A stretch of 64,000 bases of DNA from positions 186,001 through 250,000 of the forward strand of contig CAWUHX010000370.1 of NCBI GenBank assembly GCA_963922205.1. The letters run 5' to 3'. This document shows positions 41,726-53,517 of the stretch, piece by piece; within the stretch, counting starts at the first letter, position 1; the number at the start of each line of letters is the position of its first letter. The notes beneath the pieces are model-generated. The model was given only the letters and a program-made list of their open reading frames with translations, was not told the origin of the DNA and ran no database searches. Source of the DNA: Romanomermis culicivorax. Lineage: Eukaryota > Nematoda > Enoplea > Mermithida > Mermithidae. The position numbers were made by a program, and so were the translations under genes.

Positions 41726-42349
41726 CTACCATAAATGTGGAAAATTAGTTTGAATGACTTTAATCCTTTTTTTCTTACTGTAGTTTTTTGCAGCGTTCGA
41801 CGTATATTTCAAAATTTTTATTGAATAAATCATGGAAAAGGTTTAATAATCACAATATTTATATAACGCAAAGAAAAAAATTTTTCATTTTTCTTTTTTC
41901 ATAAAGATAACATTCTGCAAGAATATAAAAAAACTTTCACATTTCTCCTTGTGATGATTCGGCCGGCGTGTCCGCATAACAGCGGAACACATTAAGGGCG
42001 ATTTTTAGTGCAACGACTTAATTAAGGTAATACAGGGTGTTAAAAATACGAAAAATTTAGACGACTATTGGAGGTGCAAGTATTTTTTTCTATCCTCTTG
42101 TCAATGTTACTTTCTGCTCATTCTCACTGATTTCTTCCTTTTTCTGTTTCTTTTCTACTTTGGCTACTAGCATCCTTTTTTCTCATTCCTTGGTTTCATT
42201 GATTTTTCATCACTTTCTCTTAGCTTTCATTTATCTTTTTTCTCCTCTTAATTATTTTGTTACCCGTAAAAACATAAAACATTACTATTCCAAAAAGCGA
42301 TATTTTTTACCAACCTGATCAACGAGTATAACATTATAAACTTCGGGGT

Positions 42350-43080
42350 CGGTTCCACTAATTGGAACTGAGGATCATTCCGACTTCGGTATTAAGAGCT
42401 TGAAACTGAGTTTCAGCTGAGCGCGACGTCGGTTTTATCTTTTTTGGGTTTTACTGAAAAGTTCGAGCTCGGCATCAACTGAACCGGAGGTTAAAGCATG
42501 AGCTCGAGATAATCTTGACCATAACAATTAAAAAAACGTAAAATGTGGTACGTCATTTATATGTTAAATGTAAGACATTTGTTAGAAAAACTGCAAAAAA
42601 TTAAGAAAAAAACAGTTTGTTTGAAAAAATGAAAACATGAGTACACATCAAAAGGTATTGGCCGAACAAGACACAATAAAATGTGCTTAAAATGTGGCCA
42701 GGAATATTTGACGTTTATTTCCTGTTACATTAATTGATTGATTCATCTTTGTACGTTGAAATCAAGTTGAGGAAAAGTAACGATCTTATAATTCGGCATT
42801 ATTCCTAAAATCTAACTGATTCGTCTTATTGTTCACGTTTAATAGGCCGATTTATCCATCGATAACGCAAACAATTCATTTTTAACACCGCAAAAAAACA
42901 AAACAAAAAAATTTAGACTAGAACCTGCTCGATAGGAAGATAAACTTTTGTGTGTGGCTGATCAGGATTAATGAAAACTGTTAGTGAATTCCAACATCTC
43001 GAGCTCAGATTTGAATCCGAGCTTGCGATGATTTCGACGTTGCGATAACTCGAGTTCGGGCTCCGCTTTAGTGAAACCGG
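42350..43080. repeat. Possible MITE with CGGTTYCACTAA ends
   Basis: CGGTTCCACTAA at about 42351 and its inverse TTAGTGAAACCG near 43070 bracket sequence with repeated GAGCTCGAG, GAACTGA and GAGATTATC-like words that also occur at 5250-5560. No duplication was seen. Confidence 0.4.
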
Positions 43081-43713
43081 CATGCATTTCGCACCTTTTG
43101 CTCTCTTCAACTTCGATCTTATGAGTTTCTCTCCATCAGCAGTGGGAACATTCGGCTATTTCAGTACTTACTTCATCTAATATAAGACATTTCACCTCAA
43201 GCAAACTTGCACATCATCAGTGTCAGCTTGACTCACCGGATCTGTTGCAATTGATAGTCTGTTTTCAATATAATGCTTTTAGTCTATTTTTCTTTAAATT
43301 AATTTCACTAATAACAGTGGAAAGCAAGTACTACATTATATTTTTACGGTTTTCTGCTATAAAACGTAAAACGGAATTTAGTGGGCATACACAACTAAAC
43401 CCCTAACATTTTTTTGAAAAGAAAATTTGCTGCAAGAGCTTGTATTCACGATTTTAATGACACCGATAATTTCCGTAATTTTTTAATTTGGGAGGATTTT
43501 ATAAAAAAAGGCTAAAGATACACTGTTGTCAATGGTTAAGCACGATTCCCGGTAATATTCAACGTAGTTGCGATAAGTCAAATATTAACCCCACCTGAAA
43601 ATCACATTTTACTTGACATTTTACGAACGAAAATAATGTCCATTCCGAAAGTCAAGTTGTGCAAAAAGACTTTTCGGCGCAGTCTTCATTGCAGTGGCTG
43701 CGGATTAGGTTAC

Positions 43714-44277
43714 CGTATACGAAAGTGACATGATCACGACAAACGTTCAGATGCCTCGATAAATCTTCTGCATTAATTAACGCACAAACAGAAAGTTTTT
43801 CTGAGTGACTCGGATCAGTTCTTCTTAGTGTAGATTTTTTTGCCACTCGATGCATTTCCGAAAATTTTTCCTGACAAATAGATCAAGGAAAGAAGTTCAA
43901 TAAACTGAATATGTAACACGGCATCTAGAAAACAATTTTTCATTGTTTCTTTTCCACTTGACCCAAAATAGGTAGAACCGAATCCATTACAAGAAGGGCC
44001 TTCGTTGTGAACTGAAAAAATGCCAATCATAGGAACTAATGTCCTGCAACAGCGTAACAGTTTCAATCGCCCGCCCAAACACTGGCCAGAATGAAGGAAT
44101 GTCCGCAGCAGTATCTAAAAATCGAAACAAAAACCTATCCACTAGCATTGCCGGTTTTTCAATGCTCAAAACGATTAGTGTGATTTGAAAGGCTTCTAAA
44201 TAATAAAAGATAAAAGCAAGTACGTTTAACTGTGCCCGATTTTTTGGCACATCAAACACCGGAACCATTGTGAGCAT
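43714..44277 (-). CDS. Exon region of second minus-strand host gene, frameshifted
   Basis: Three coding-like frames follow each other on the minus strand. 44277-44050 reads VPVFDVPKNRAQLNVLAFIF and DRFLFRFLDTAADIPSFWPV. 44019-43860, after an acceptor-like TTTTTTCAG, reads NEGPSCNGFGSTYFGSSGKE and DAVLHIQFIELLSLIYLSGK. 43855-43714 reads STLRRTDPSHSEKLSVCAL and CRDHVTFVYG up to the donor TACG|GTAACC. The change between the last two falls in a run of seven A (GGCAAAAAAATC); one A fewer would make them one frame. The first change may be a short intron. Family not recognised. Confidence 0.45.
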
Positions 44278-45734
44278 CTAACTCACATGCAACTAAAAAG
44301 TTATACAGTAATCATTGTTTGAGTTGCTATTTTGACTACAGCGTTTAATTTTTGTTTTTTGGCAACGAGACCATAAACCCGAGTGATCGTGAAGGATCTT
44401 GAGTAACCCACACCACACTGATCAATGGCAGCCAGCCAACTTCCAGCAAAATTAATGAATGTTGTTTTTTTGAGGGCAGCTGATTTTTTTTCGAAATTCT
44501 GTATGGATCAACGAAAAAATGACAATTTCCAGCATTCTTAATAATTTATCCGAAAAACGTTCATCAACCAAAAAGAGAGTTTCATAAAATGTATGAAATA
44601 TACACACTTTTCTACAGAATCAGCAGATATTTGTTTCATATTCTGGCGACTGTTATTTTTTGAGAATTTCGGCATTCTGCCCGAAGACTCATATTCCACC
44701 CAAAAAATTCGCCTTTGAGGAAAATGCTCGTTAGAAGAGGTTCATCCTGAATTCTTAATTCAATTTTTGAAATGAAAACTTTGTTTTGAATAATGTAGAA
44801 CTTTGCCGTGATTTAATTGGAAGCCTTGTTTGAAAATCAAGAATATTTTTAAGGTTCAACATTCAGATTCGATCGTTTCGATCTCCAGGAATATTTGGTG
44901 AAAGTGGACGAAAACATTTTTGAGTTTTTGAAAATATAATCCAACATTCAATATACTGAAAATGCTTGATTGATTCCTCAGTAGAATTTCCGGTAATTTT
45001 GTGCAACTAATAAATCACACATAGAATTTAAATTTTTTGAGCAGTACATCATTTCTACAGTAATCCATGGAATCATATATTTTCGAGCTATAAATCACTT
45101 TCTACAGTAATCTTCCGTATAAAATAAAGATAGGAAGCGGCTACATCAAAAACGGCCTGCCCCATTAGTACAAATTCAAAATTCACAGGCAATACTGTCC
45201 TTGCTCTTTTGTTATTTATCGAACACGCCATACAAAAATAGAAACAAGTTTATTCATGACACTGGGCGCTGAGAAATTTCCGCCCTAGATTATGCAAATG
45301 ATCGACGCGTTTATATTTTCGTCCGGCGATTTATTTTTGAGTGCCGGTTTCTTTATGAAATTTTGGCTACTTTGGTGGTCCTCTTTGCATCATCTCTAAT
45401 TCAGGAAGAGTGAATGCAATTCTTGCTGATGGAGGAATTAATGAGGAATTTCCGTCATTTTAACAGGAGTGTCGTATTTTTCCAGGTTTTTATATAAGTT
45501 CGTTTTCAAGTTACACTTTTTTCGCTTCAGTTTTCTCCCTTGCAGGACTTTCACTTGATTTTTTTATCTGGAAGTTTTTGCGATTTGAAAAATATTTTGG
45601 CTTTCTTGATAATGACCATAAGTCGATTTGCATTCTTGCTTTTTTATGACGAAAAAGTCTTCATTAAATTTCTGTACCGACGATATTTTAGCGGGAGGTG
45701 AATTGGATTGTGACTCAACTTGATTGTATCGTAA
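44278..45734. other. Gene-free stretch
   Basis: Low-complexity AT-rich sequence with scattered TACAGTAATC words. No exon or element was recognised. Confidence 0.4.
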
Positions 45735-46449
45735 AGCTGGGTATATACTTACCCGTACGCACGTGCGGAGCAGTTTTGCGACCTGCCAATGTGCGGCCAA
45801 AATGCGGATTGTCAAAATATACTTCAGTCAAAAAAGCGCATGCGGCCATATTGCGGGCCGCATTTGAATATACTTAACCGTACACGTACGGGTGTGAGGG
45901 AGGGCTGGAAAATCAAGTACAATCGTGCGCCATGAGCAAAAAACGATAGTTTACAAGTATGATATGCTAACGGCCGCGCCTGATAGAAACTAGTTAAGAT
46001 TATACCCATGACCGGCGCGAAGCGCAGGAAACGCATCTTTTCGGTTTTGCGTTTTAAAATGCGCCAGGCACAGTAGCCATGTATTTTCCGTGCGTAATAT
46101 TTTCTGAATTTTCTACCGTGCATCCGAAAATGTTTTTTCCAACTTGAGAAACAGTCCAAAGTTTTCCCCCTGTTTCACAAACAAGCTAAAAATATTCGCA
46201 TGCGATCGCATCGCGCCAACGGGGGGGGGGGGGGGGGCTCGAAAATAAAGTTCAATCGTGCGCCATGGGCAAAAAACAATACTTTACTGTACTGCGGTGG
46301 TGGTTCCTAATCCGCATGAATTACAGATGTGCGAAAAAGTAGAAATGGTTTCTACTTGCCCGCACGCGCAAAATTATTGGGTCCCGCAAATTTTTCGCCC
46401 GGCACCCGCAATGCGGCGCACGTGCGTACGGGTAAGTATATACCCGGCT
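45735..46449. mobile_element. PIF/Harbinger-like non-autonomous element
   Basis: The ends (45735-45767 and 46417-46449, beginning AGCTGGGTATATACTTACCC) are inverted repeats of about 33 bases with few mismatches, flanked by a 3-bp TAA on both sides (45732-45734, 46450-46452). TWA duplications of 3 bp are typical of PIF/Harbinger. A segment with CAATCGTGCGCCATG occurs twice inside (about 45920 and 46254), and a run of about 19 G lies near 46219. A minus-strand ORF (45824-46159) has no known motif. Confidence 0.8.
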
Positions 46450-46450
46450 T

Positions 46451-47635
46451 AACTTGGCGCCCGTCTTACTTTGGCGCCTAGTATGTGATTTTTATCTATG
46501 CAAATTTTACGAGCAGTTTTAAATTTTACATTTTGCATTACGCTATAAAAAAAACCGATTATACTTTCCTGTAAAAAATTTTGTACTTTGCTGGAATCAC
46601 TACTTTTCAGTGAACTTCTGTTTTTTATGCTAATTATTTTTATATTAATTTAAATCATAAAACCAACGGTATGTGGTGTGACACCAGTATGAAAATGATA
46701 GATTGGGGAGACGACGTGATCAGTAAAAAATCATTTTGTTAATCCGTTTCCTTTATTTTCTGCATATAATTTCTTCACCACTTCTCTTTCATTCTTCCCT
46801 CGGTTTCAGTTTCTTCCTTTCTATTCTGATCATTTTGAGTAACACAATTCTGTGTCCCACTGATTTTCCGTTTTATTTTCATATTGTTTTTTCCCTTTGT
46901 TTCTTCATTTTTGTTTCCATACATTTCTTTTCCGTTTCATTTTATTCACCATTTCCCTTATTATCTTATATTTGTAATTATTTCTTTTTCCTTTTTGTCT
47001 GTCCTTATATTCTTTTTCTATTCTTTTTTCCTTCTACCTTTGTTTTGTTCTGTTTTACCTTCTTATTTTCTTCTACTCGCTCATTTGCCTTTCTGTTAAT
47101 TTTCTCCAATCTTGCAAATATTTGCTTCCACTTCCTCCTTACGGTTCAGTTTTCAGTTTTCGTTCTTCTTTTTTTTGCATTTCAGTTTATGTTTTGTACT
47201 ATTTCTTTTTATACAGTTTCTTTTCTTTCTCTGTCTTCCTTCCTCTTTTCATCTTTTTCATAAACTAGCACGTTTGGGGCCTGATCTTTCGCGTTACTCT
47301 AATATTTCTCTCATGGTCTGATAATTTCTGAGCCATTTTAAATTTGTTCCAAATCGTTATGATACATTAGGAGCTATAGCGTAGACACAACTTCTACCGA
47401 TCAATGATTTTGCAAGTTTGGTAATCGCTTTTTACTTCAATAAATGATTAGCAGGATGCTGGAAAGCAGACTTAGACAGGGCACCAGAGTGAGACAGGCG
47501 CCAAAGTGAGACGGGCGGCGAAGTGAGATGGGCACCAAAGTAATACGGGCGCCAAGTTGAGACAACAGTCTCACTTTGACGTCTATGATATTGGGCGCCA
47601 AAGTGAGACGGACACCAAAGTAAGACTGTATCATT
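46451..47635. repeat. Foldback-type element with GGCGCCAAAGTRAGAC repeats and pyrimidine-rich core
   Basis: The left edge carries TTGGCGCCCGTCTTACTTTG; the right part (47470-47635) has at least six inverted relatives (GCGCCAAAGTGAGAC and variants). Between them, 46736-47250 is almost pure pyrimidine on the plus strand, giving spurious long Phe/Ser/Leu ORFs. No transposase was seen. Confidence 0.55.
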
Positions 47636-47862
47636 CCTTGAATGTTGAAGAACCAGGTGGCATGGAAAAATTCAGGGGTCGCTAAAATGCATAAGAACCA
47701 CAGTTTTCATATTACAACTGAAAAACTTGCACACTTTTGCTTGAATTCGCTTTCCGCTTATTTTTTCATCCGCATCAAACATTGTAGGTGATGAGCTGTC
47801 GAAAATGTTCATTTTGTTGAGTTTTGGACTTCGTTCTTAAAAAAAATTCCTCCCTTTTTCAG

Positions 47863-48046
47863 ATTACTGTACCTCATTTTTTTCTCGATGTGTTCGAGTT
47901 CCTGCGACGAAGATATCAAACAGCCCATTTCGAACAAGAAAAAAGATCTGTCGAACTCATCAAGCGTTTGGCAATAGAAAAATCGAATGGTATTCAATTA
48001 TCCGATTTTAAAGAATTTCTCTTTTCGAAGATGAATTTCGACGACG
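47863..48046 (+). CDS. Exon of plus-strand host gene
   Basis: It has the acceptor CCCTTTTTCAG|ATTACTG and the donor GACGACG|GTATGTTG. It starts in phase 0 and leaves one base. It reads ITVPHFFLDVFEFLRRRYQT, KRSVELIKRLAIEKSNGIQL, then LFSKMNFDD. The charged helical stretch (HFEQEKRSVELIKRLAIEK) is consistent with a coiled or helical segment. It joins the exon at 48507-48846 in phase. Family not recognised. Confidence 0.6.
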
Positions 48047-48506
48047 GTATGTTGTTTTTTGGTAACAGAAAATCACTTCTGGTACCCAAGCACAGTTTGC
48101 TGAAAAAAGTTCACATTAAAAAGTTTGTGAGGCTCATGCATAAACTTCACAAAATTTAATTTTTTGTATACGCTTAACAAATAATTGAGAAATGAGAAAA
48201 AAGTACTCCCTTCAAGATCGTTTACACACAGCCTTTACAACAGTAAGATTTTTTGCTCGACAATAGTAGGAAATGGCAAAACTATCAAATGGTACTTGCT
48301 TTCCTTAAGAAAAAACTCAATTTACAATACAATTTTGAGGCTTTTTTGTAAATCGATAATATTTACCGAATTTTTACATCTTTCCAGAGCCCTAAAATCC
48401 TCAAAAAGTAAATTTTGCAGGTTTCTTTTATCATATTATTAGTCTCATCGCTTTTTCAAAAGAGTTGCATTTATCCATATATTTTTGAGCGTTGATTCTT
48501 TGACAG

Positions 48507-48846
48507 CACCGGTCTTCGACGCCTAAAATCCTTTCGACGGACCAAACGTGGACGACAGAAAATGTGTCAGACGTCTAAAAAATTTGTCGTCCGGCAAGGA
48601 ATTGTACGTCGTTCATCCCAAAGTCGTTCGTTGGATTGATGCAACGAAAGCAAAGCTGAACCAAATGGACAATCAGTCACAGTATTCGGACGTTTCTTGA
48701 AAAATCGCTAAAATTTATCGGTCACGTGAGGATCCATCTCTAGTATCGTCAGAATCTGATTCCAGTGGACAAACGCCGATTTTTCACAACGTAGAAGAGG
48801 AATCCTTGGAGGACGAAGTGTGCGATTCAGAGACCAGCTCTAACAG
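48507..48846 (+). pseudogene. Exon of plus-strand host gene with in-frame TAA and TGA
   Basis: It has the acceptor CTTTGACAG and the donor AACAG|GTACGCAG. It begins with two bases completing the codon from 48046 and ends with two left over. The frame reads PVFDA, then TAA at 48524-48526, NPFDGPNVDDRKCVRRLKNL, YVVHPKVVRWIDATKAKLNQ, QYSDVS, TGA at 48698-48700, then KIAKIYRSREDPSLVSSES and EEESLEDEVCDSETSSN. Coding character is the same on both sides of each stop. The acidic, serine-rich C-terminal part looks disordered. Either the gene is dead or the stops are bypassed. Confidence 0.55.
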
Positions 48847-49149
48847 GTACGCAGAAGAACAATACTACCATGTAGAATTGAATTTTTCATAGTATTCTCA
48901 AAAATAAATTTTTGAGGGTCGTCGAAATACTTACATTGTATTATAATTCAATTATTCAGAATGGATATATGACTGCTCAAAATCTCTTAATATGTAAATT
49001 TGGTATAAAAGCGATGTCAGAATCTAACGTTGTCGTAGCAGTGAAAAATAAATGCTAAAAGATGAGTTACATATTAAAGAATAATGCGGTGAAAAACACT
49101 GTTGTCCCTGTCGAATAAGCAGCCCCAATTCTCGAGGATATGTTTTCAG

Positions 49150-49414
49150 GCACCCTGTTCCACATTTCACTTTTCTGAGAATATTTTGAGATTTGATGAC
49201 CGTAAAAGGCTGACAATTTATCAGAGATTTGCGACAAAGGACTCCATCCATTATCCGGATTTTAGACCTCAAATGCAATTAGCAACTTCTCGAGCACATG
49301 ATGGGATTGAGAGTTAAAAAAAATTACATATATTCGGCTCGCCGACATGCGAGTTTTGGTTCCTGAGCGGAAAAAATCGTCCGGTTGTCGTTTACATGCC
49401 TGAAGGATTTATAT
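49150..49414 (+). pseudogene. Exon-like frame with in-frame TAA
   Basis: After the acceptor ATGTTTTCAG the frame reads APCSTFHFSENILRFDDRKR, IYQRFATKDSIHYPDFRPQM, ending DGIES with TAA at 49315. Past it the same frame continues HIFGSPTCEFWFLSGKNRP and VVYMPEGFIYCS before TGA. It may be a true terminal exon with chance reading beyond, or a broken exon. Its phase does not match the preceding exon directly. Confidence 0.45.
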
Positions 49415-49419
49415 ATTGT

Positions 49420-50820
49420 TCATGAGACAATCTGAACTCTTTCACCTTTCGAATAACAAAAAAGCAGTACGGTATCTCGATAATATTCCATATCTCACTA
49501 TGTTTCCTTTTGGGTGAATCATGTTTTAACTTGGCATAGCAAAATTTTTGCAAAGTTTGCAAAATTTCTTCAAGTATTTACAAGTCTTTTTTTCGAAGAA
49601 TCAAAAAATGACGAAAATCAGAACAGTCATATAGATCTTCTGTTAAACTTTTCACGAAATTCGAGTTGACTCGAAAAGTTGGCATATGACTTGCGGCTCA
49701 GTGGAGTATTTTAAAAATGTGAAATATTGCTCGCATTGCAGTTACATTTTTTAGAAGCATACTTGAATATTTTTTACCTCTCCCGTAGCCAGTAGGATTG
49801 CATATTGATTTTAGTGATTTTCGACTCTTTCCTGTTTTCAGATCTTAAGATATTGTTGAGGAAATTGAGACGTGAAACAGGGTGTCCAGAAAACATTTCT
49901 TAGAATTGTGGTCGCTGTATTGCAAAGGTGCAGTTGTGTTTTCACCCCGTTATCACTCATGTAAAGCTCATCCAATGATGAATTTTTCATCACAACTTCA
50001 GATACAGAGATTTTGTTTACACCTAACTTGCATATTCGAAGTTTTTGAACAGTCGTATCTTCAGTTAAAAATCATAACACAAGCTACATATTTTGAATCC
50101 TCTTGAAAAACGTTTTTTGAAAACGTCATGAAAGATATATTGGGAATAATATTAGAGCGAAAATCCACAGTCAAAAAGTAAAAACGGCGCCGCTTTTCAA
50201 GCCTCTGAAGGCTGTGAACACAGAAAAAATCCCAAAGGACTTGACTGGTTTATAGTAAAATCCAATGCATTCTGAAGAATTGGCTCCGAATTCATCAAAG
50301 TGACTTGCTCTTCGGCTGAGCTGCAGCTTGAGCTGTGGCTGAAATCTATATGTTATCTTTGAACTTTAGAGTGCACCCAGCTGCAGCATAACTATACACA
50401 CGAAAAATATTGAGAAAGTTAATCTGCAGATGAGCTGCGCCTTAACAGCACTGGTGTAACATATAGTGTTGCTATGCAGCAGTTCTACATCAGGTTAAGT
50501 ACCTTTGATGAATTTGGCTTCTGTCCTTTCTCATGGCTGTGGTTTACATTGATTTTTATGGCTTAGACAATGCCATACTTATCGAAGGACAGAAGCAGTG
50601 TAATATCAGTCACCGGACGTTCACGCACCAACCTGAAAATCAGCACATGAACGAAATGGTGTCAGGAAAACTAATCATCTGTCTGTTGCAAAATTTTCGC
50701 TCGAAAAAGTTTGCGCGGACATAATTCAATCAAAATTTAATCAATTTTGAAGAAAATTCTATTTTTTGGAATTAGCATATCCAACTTTACCTGATAGCAA
50801 GTACGTTTCTACAATCAGTC
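49420..50820. other. Gene-poor stretch
   Basis: A short plus-strand ORF at 50533-50724 follows an acceptor-like TATGGCTTAG and could be an exon, but nothing identifies it. Words GGCTTCTGTCCTTTC (50517) and GAAGGACAGAAGC (50583) are inverted. Confidence 0.3.
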
Positions 50821-51339
50821 CGCCTATTGTCCAAAAAAAAGTCACACGGAAAGACTTTCTGCATACAAGGTAGACGTGCTATCAATTGCACTAATATGGA
50901 TGGTTCAGAAATTTGTTGTCGTAGTGGTAGTGGCGTGCGTGGAGCAGGTTGCTTGGTGGACAGCCAGACCCACTGCTACAACACCCCCCCCTTCGAGGAG
51001 GAACAGCTCTGGACGGTCACCAATGTCATATGCTCAAATCTACATGGCTGGCATGTGAGAAAAATAATGCTGAGTGAGAAGTTCGAAACCTCGAACTTTT
51101 GCATTCAAGATAGGCACAGTAGCAACTGCACCAACCAAGCCACATTGATGCTACGGAAAAAGTGGTTGTTGTGGTAGCCTGTATGATAAAAAGATAAAAA
51201 GCAGGACGTAGGGTCTATTCCCATGTGAATGATTCTTAAGTGAACAATTCCCAACTGAGTGATTCTCAATTGAGCGATTCCCAAGTGAGGAAATTCCCAA
51301 ATGAGGAAATTCCGAAATTCCCGTTTAAACCTACTTTTT

Positions 51340-51620
51340 TGTGATTTTTTCTTCATTCTTACCTACTTTTCATTTTTGTTTTTTTGCTTTTACTTCTTTA
51401 TCTTTCTGTTTTTCTATTCTCCTGACCTGATCCTTTTTCTTTTTTGTCCTTTTTTCACCACATTATTTTTTCTTTCTTCCATGCTCCTCTTCTTTCTTGT
51501 CACTTTTTTCATGTTTTTTTTCTTTTCCCAATGCTTGTCCACATTTTTGTTGATGTTTCCTTTCCCTTGATGTTTTCTTTCTTCCAGCATTCTTTTGTTT
51601 ATATCTTTCATGAAGATTTT
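51340..51620. repeat. Pyrimidine-rich tract
   Basis: Almost only T and C on the plus strand, next to AATTGAG/GATTCCCAAG short repeats (51225-51310). It is similar in make-up to 46736-47250 and, in reverse, 52800-52920 and 19780-19940. ORFs here are by-products of composition. Confidence 0.6.
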
Positions 51621-51819
51621 TCCCACTTACAACAATGAAAGACACAAGCATCCCGAACTGTACAAAAATTATACGGAAGACTACAGTTTGTTATATACCA
51701 CATGCTAGCTTAACTGATACTACCATTTTTCCACAAATTTCCCCTGCAGTAAAATCTCCCCAAAACCGCCAATCTTGTATAACATTTGTTCATGTGTTTC
51801 TTTTCATAATTCTATTCAT

Positions 51820-52710
51820 ATTTGAAAAATTTACATAACCATCGATTTTGTGTTTTTTGCTATTGTGTGGCCTTTTTGGCTAAGTTATTCAGTCCATTTT
51901 TCTCGTCTTTTTATGCTGTTTTTTTGACCATATTTATCGTCAACATGATAAAGTTTATTGTGAACAGCGTCCCACCTGGCCGAGTCTGCACCAATTCGCC
52001 CATTAGTCATCTTTATGTTTTTTATTCTATTTCCATTATTTTATTATTTACCCTATCCATTGATTATTATTAGTTACCGTTTTCCACATCAAATTTCGAA
52101 CCCCCTTCAATTTACATTTATTATTTTCTTCCCTTATTTATTTCTTCATGATCATCATTTCCTGAATGACCCCAACTTCACGCTGGTGACTGTAACAGGG
52201 GACTTTCTTCCACCTTACTTCTGACCATTTTTATGGGTCCCCAGCAACTCGAAGTAGTAGCTGGCCTTAGGGGTCATTACGCAGTAGTGATGGGTCCCGG
52301 GGTCATTATGGCCTAAGAACTTGGCATCTGGTGATCCCCGAAGTCCTTCTTTTATCCATCCCTGAGATTTTCAACCTCTGAACCCACTCCACCACCACCT
52401 CAACTTTCTTTCCTGTTCATAATTGAAAAATTTACATAACCATTCATGTTGTTTCCGTTTTTCGCTGGTCATTTTTATGCTATTGCAGCCATATTTTTCG
52501 TCAATATAATAAAGTTTAAGGTGAACAGCGTCCCATCTGGCCGACCCTGCACCGTTCGCCCATTACTCATCTTTACGTTTTTTCGTCCATTTCCATTATT
52601 GACTTCATTGCTTTATCCATTGACTGTAATTATTTGCCCACTTCCACATCAAATTTCGAACCGTCTTCAATCTCCATTCAATATTTTACTTCCTTAGTAT
52701 TATTTCTTCA
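51820..52710. repeat. Direct repeat pair (about 280 bp each) around a 310-bp spacer
   Basis: 51820-52110 and 52424-52710 share TTGAAAAATTTACATAACCA, GTGAACAGCGTCCCA and CCGTTTTCCACATCAAATTT-like blocks with roughly 75-80% agreement by eye. The spacer carries GGGTCCCGGGGTCATTATGG-type sequence. It could be a short LTR-like element or a duplicated repeat. Confidence 0.5.
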
Positions 52711-53150
52711 TGTTTATTTTCTCCCCAAAATTTCACCTATTTCACAGGTTATTTAAAATGTAACCTGTAATCTATTGTATCATGAGCAAAAAAAGAGAAA
52801 ATTAGATGACAAGAAGGAAGAAAATGAAAGAAAGTAGATAATAAAGACGAAAAGAAACGAAAACGAAATGAAACAGAAATACATATAAAGACAATTGTGA
52901 GGTAAAGAAGAAAAATATGAAGAAAGTGTTATTACATCCTCGATCCCTCATCTGGAATCGTCCAATATGGGGATTAGTCACTTGAGAATCACTTACATGA
53001 GGATATACCGGTCGTACCACTACAACAACGTCGCTGAAAATCGGAATAAAGAATACATCATCTGTAAAAGATTGAGGGTTACAATGCAACTCCTTGCCCA
53101 GTTTAGAGTGATAGATTCATTGTCAATGCTGATGATCTAACTTTTTCCAG

Positions 53151-53517
53151 GCTTCCACAACAGCCAGTGGTCAACTTCCGAAAACCTGATGATGATACCA
53201 TTGAAGTGAAAGTCGTGCAAATTCCCAAAACCGTAGCCACTGCATCAACCGCCTGACATTGTTTCGCCATAAACAGCAAATCGGATGTCGACAGCTTGCG
53301 GTTAGACTTTCGTTGATGGAAAATGCTGGATGACGGTCCGATGATGACCATCGATCAAGCTTCAGATTATTGGTGGGGCGATGTCGTCAAACGTGAGAAA
53401 TTTTATGTCGAATTATTCTTTGAAGTGAACTTCTATGGTCTGTGGGAGTCCGAAAACTTTAGAGCGACAAAAAACCTGAAAGTCACGCGATCCATGATAC
53501 AGAGATATATTTATTAA
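53151..53517 (+). pseudogene. Plus-strand exon with two in-frame TGA codons
   Basis: It has the acceptor CTTTTTCCAG. It begins with one base completing a codon (compatible with the two bases left at 48846). It reads LPQQPVVNFRKPDDDTIEVK, IPKTVATASTA, TGA 53254-53256, HCFAINSKSDVDSLRLDFR, TGA 53314-53316, WKMLDDGPMMTIDQASDYWW, KFYVELFFEVNFYGLWESEN, ending at TAA 53515. All three blocks share one frame. No known domain was recognised. Both TGAs could come from CGA by C-to-T change. Confidence 0.5.

Noticed and set aside
46736..47321. 175-aa Phe/Leu/Ser-rich ORF resembling a membrane protein
   Set aside because: It lies in a nearly pure pyrimidine tract, so hydrophobic codons follow from composition alone.
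51301..51651. ORFs on both strands (Phe-rich plus, Lys-rich minus)
   Set aside because: Composition artefact of the pyrimidine-rich repeat.
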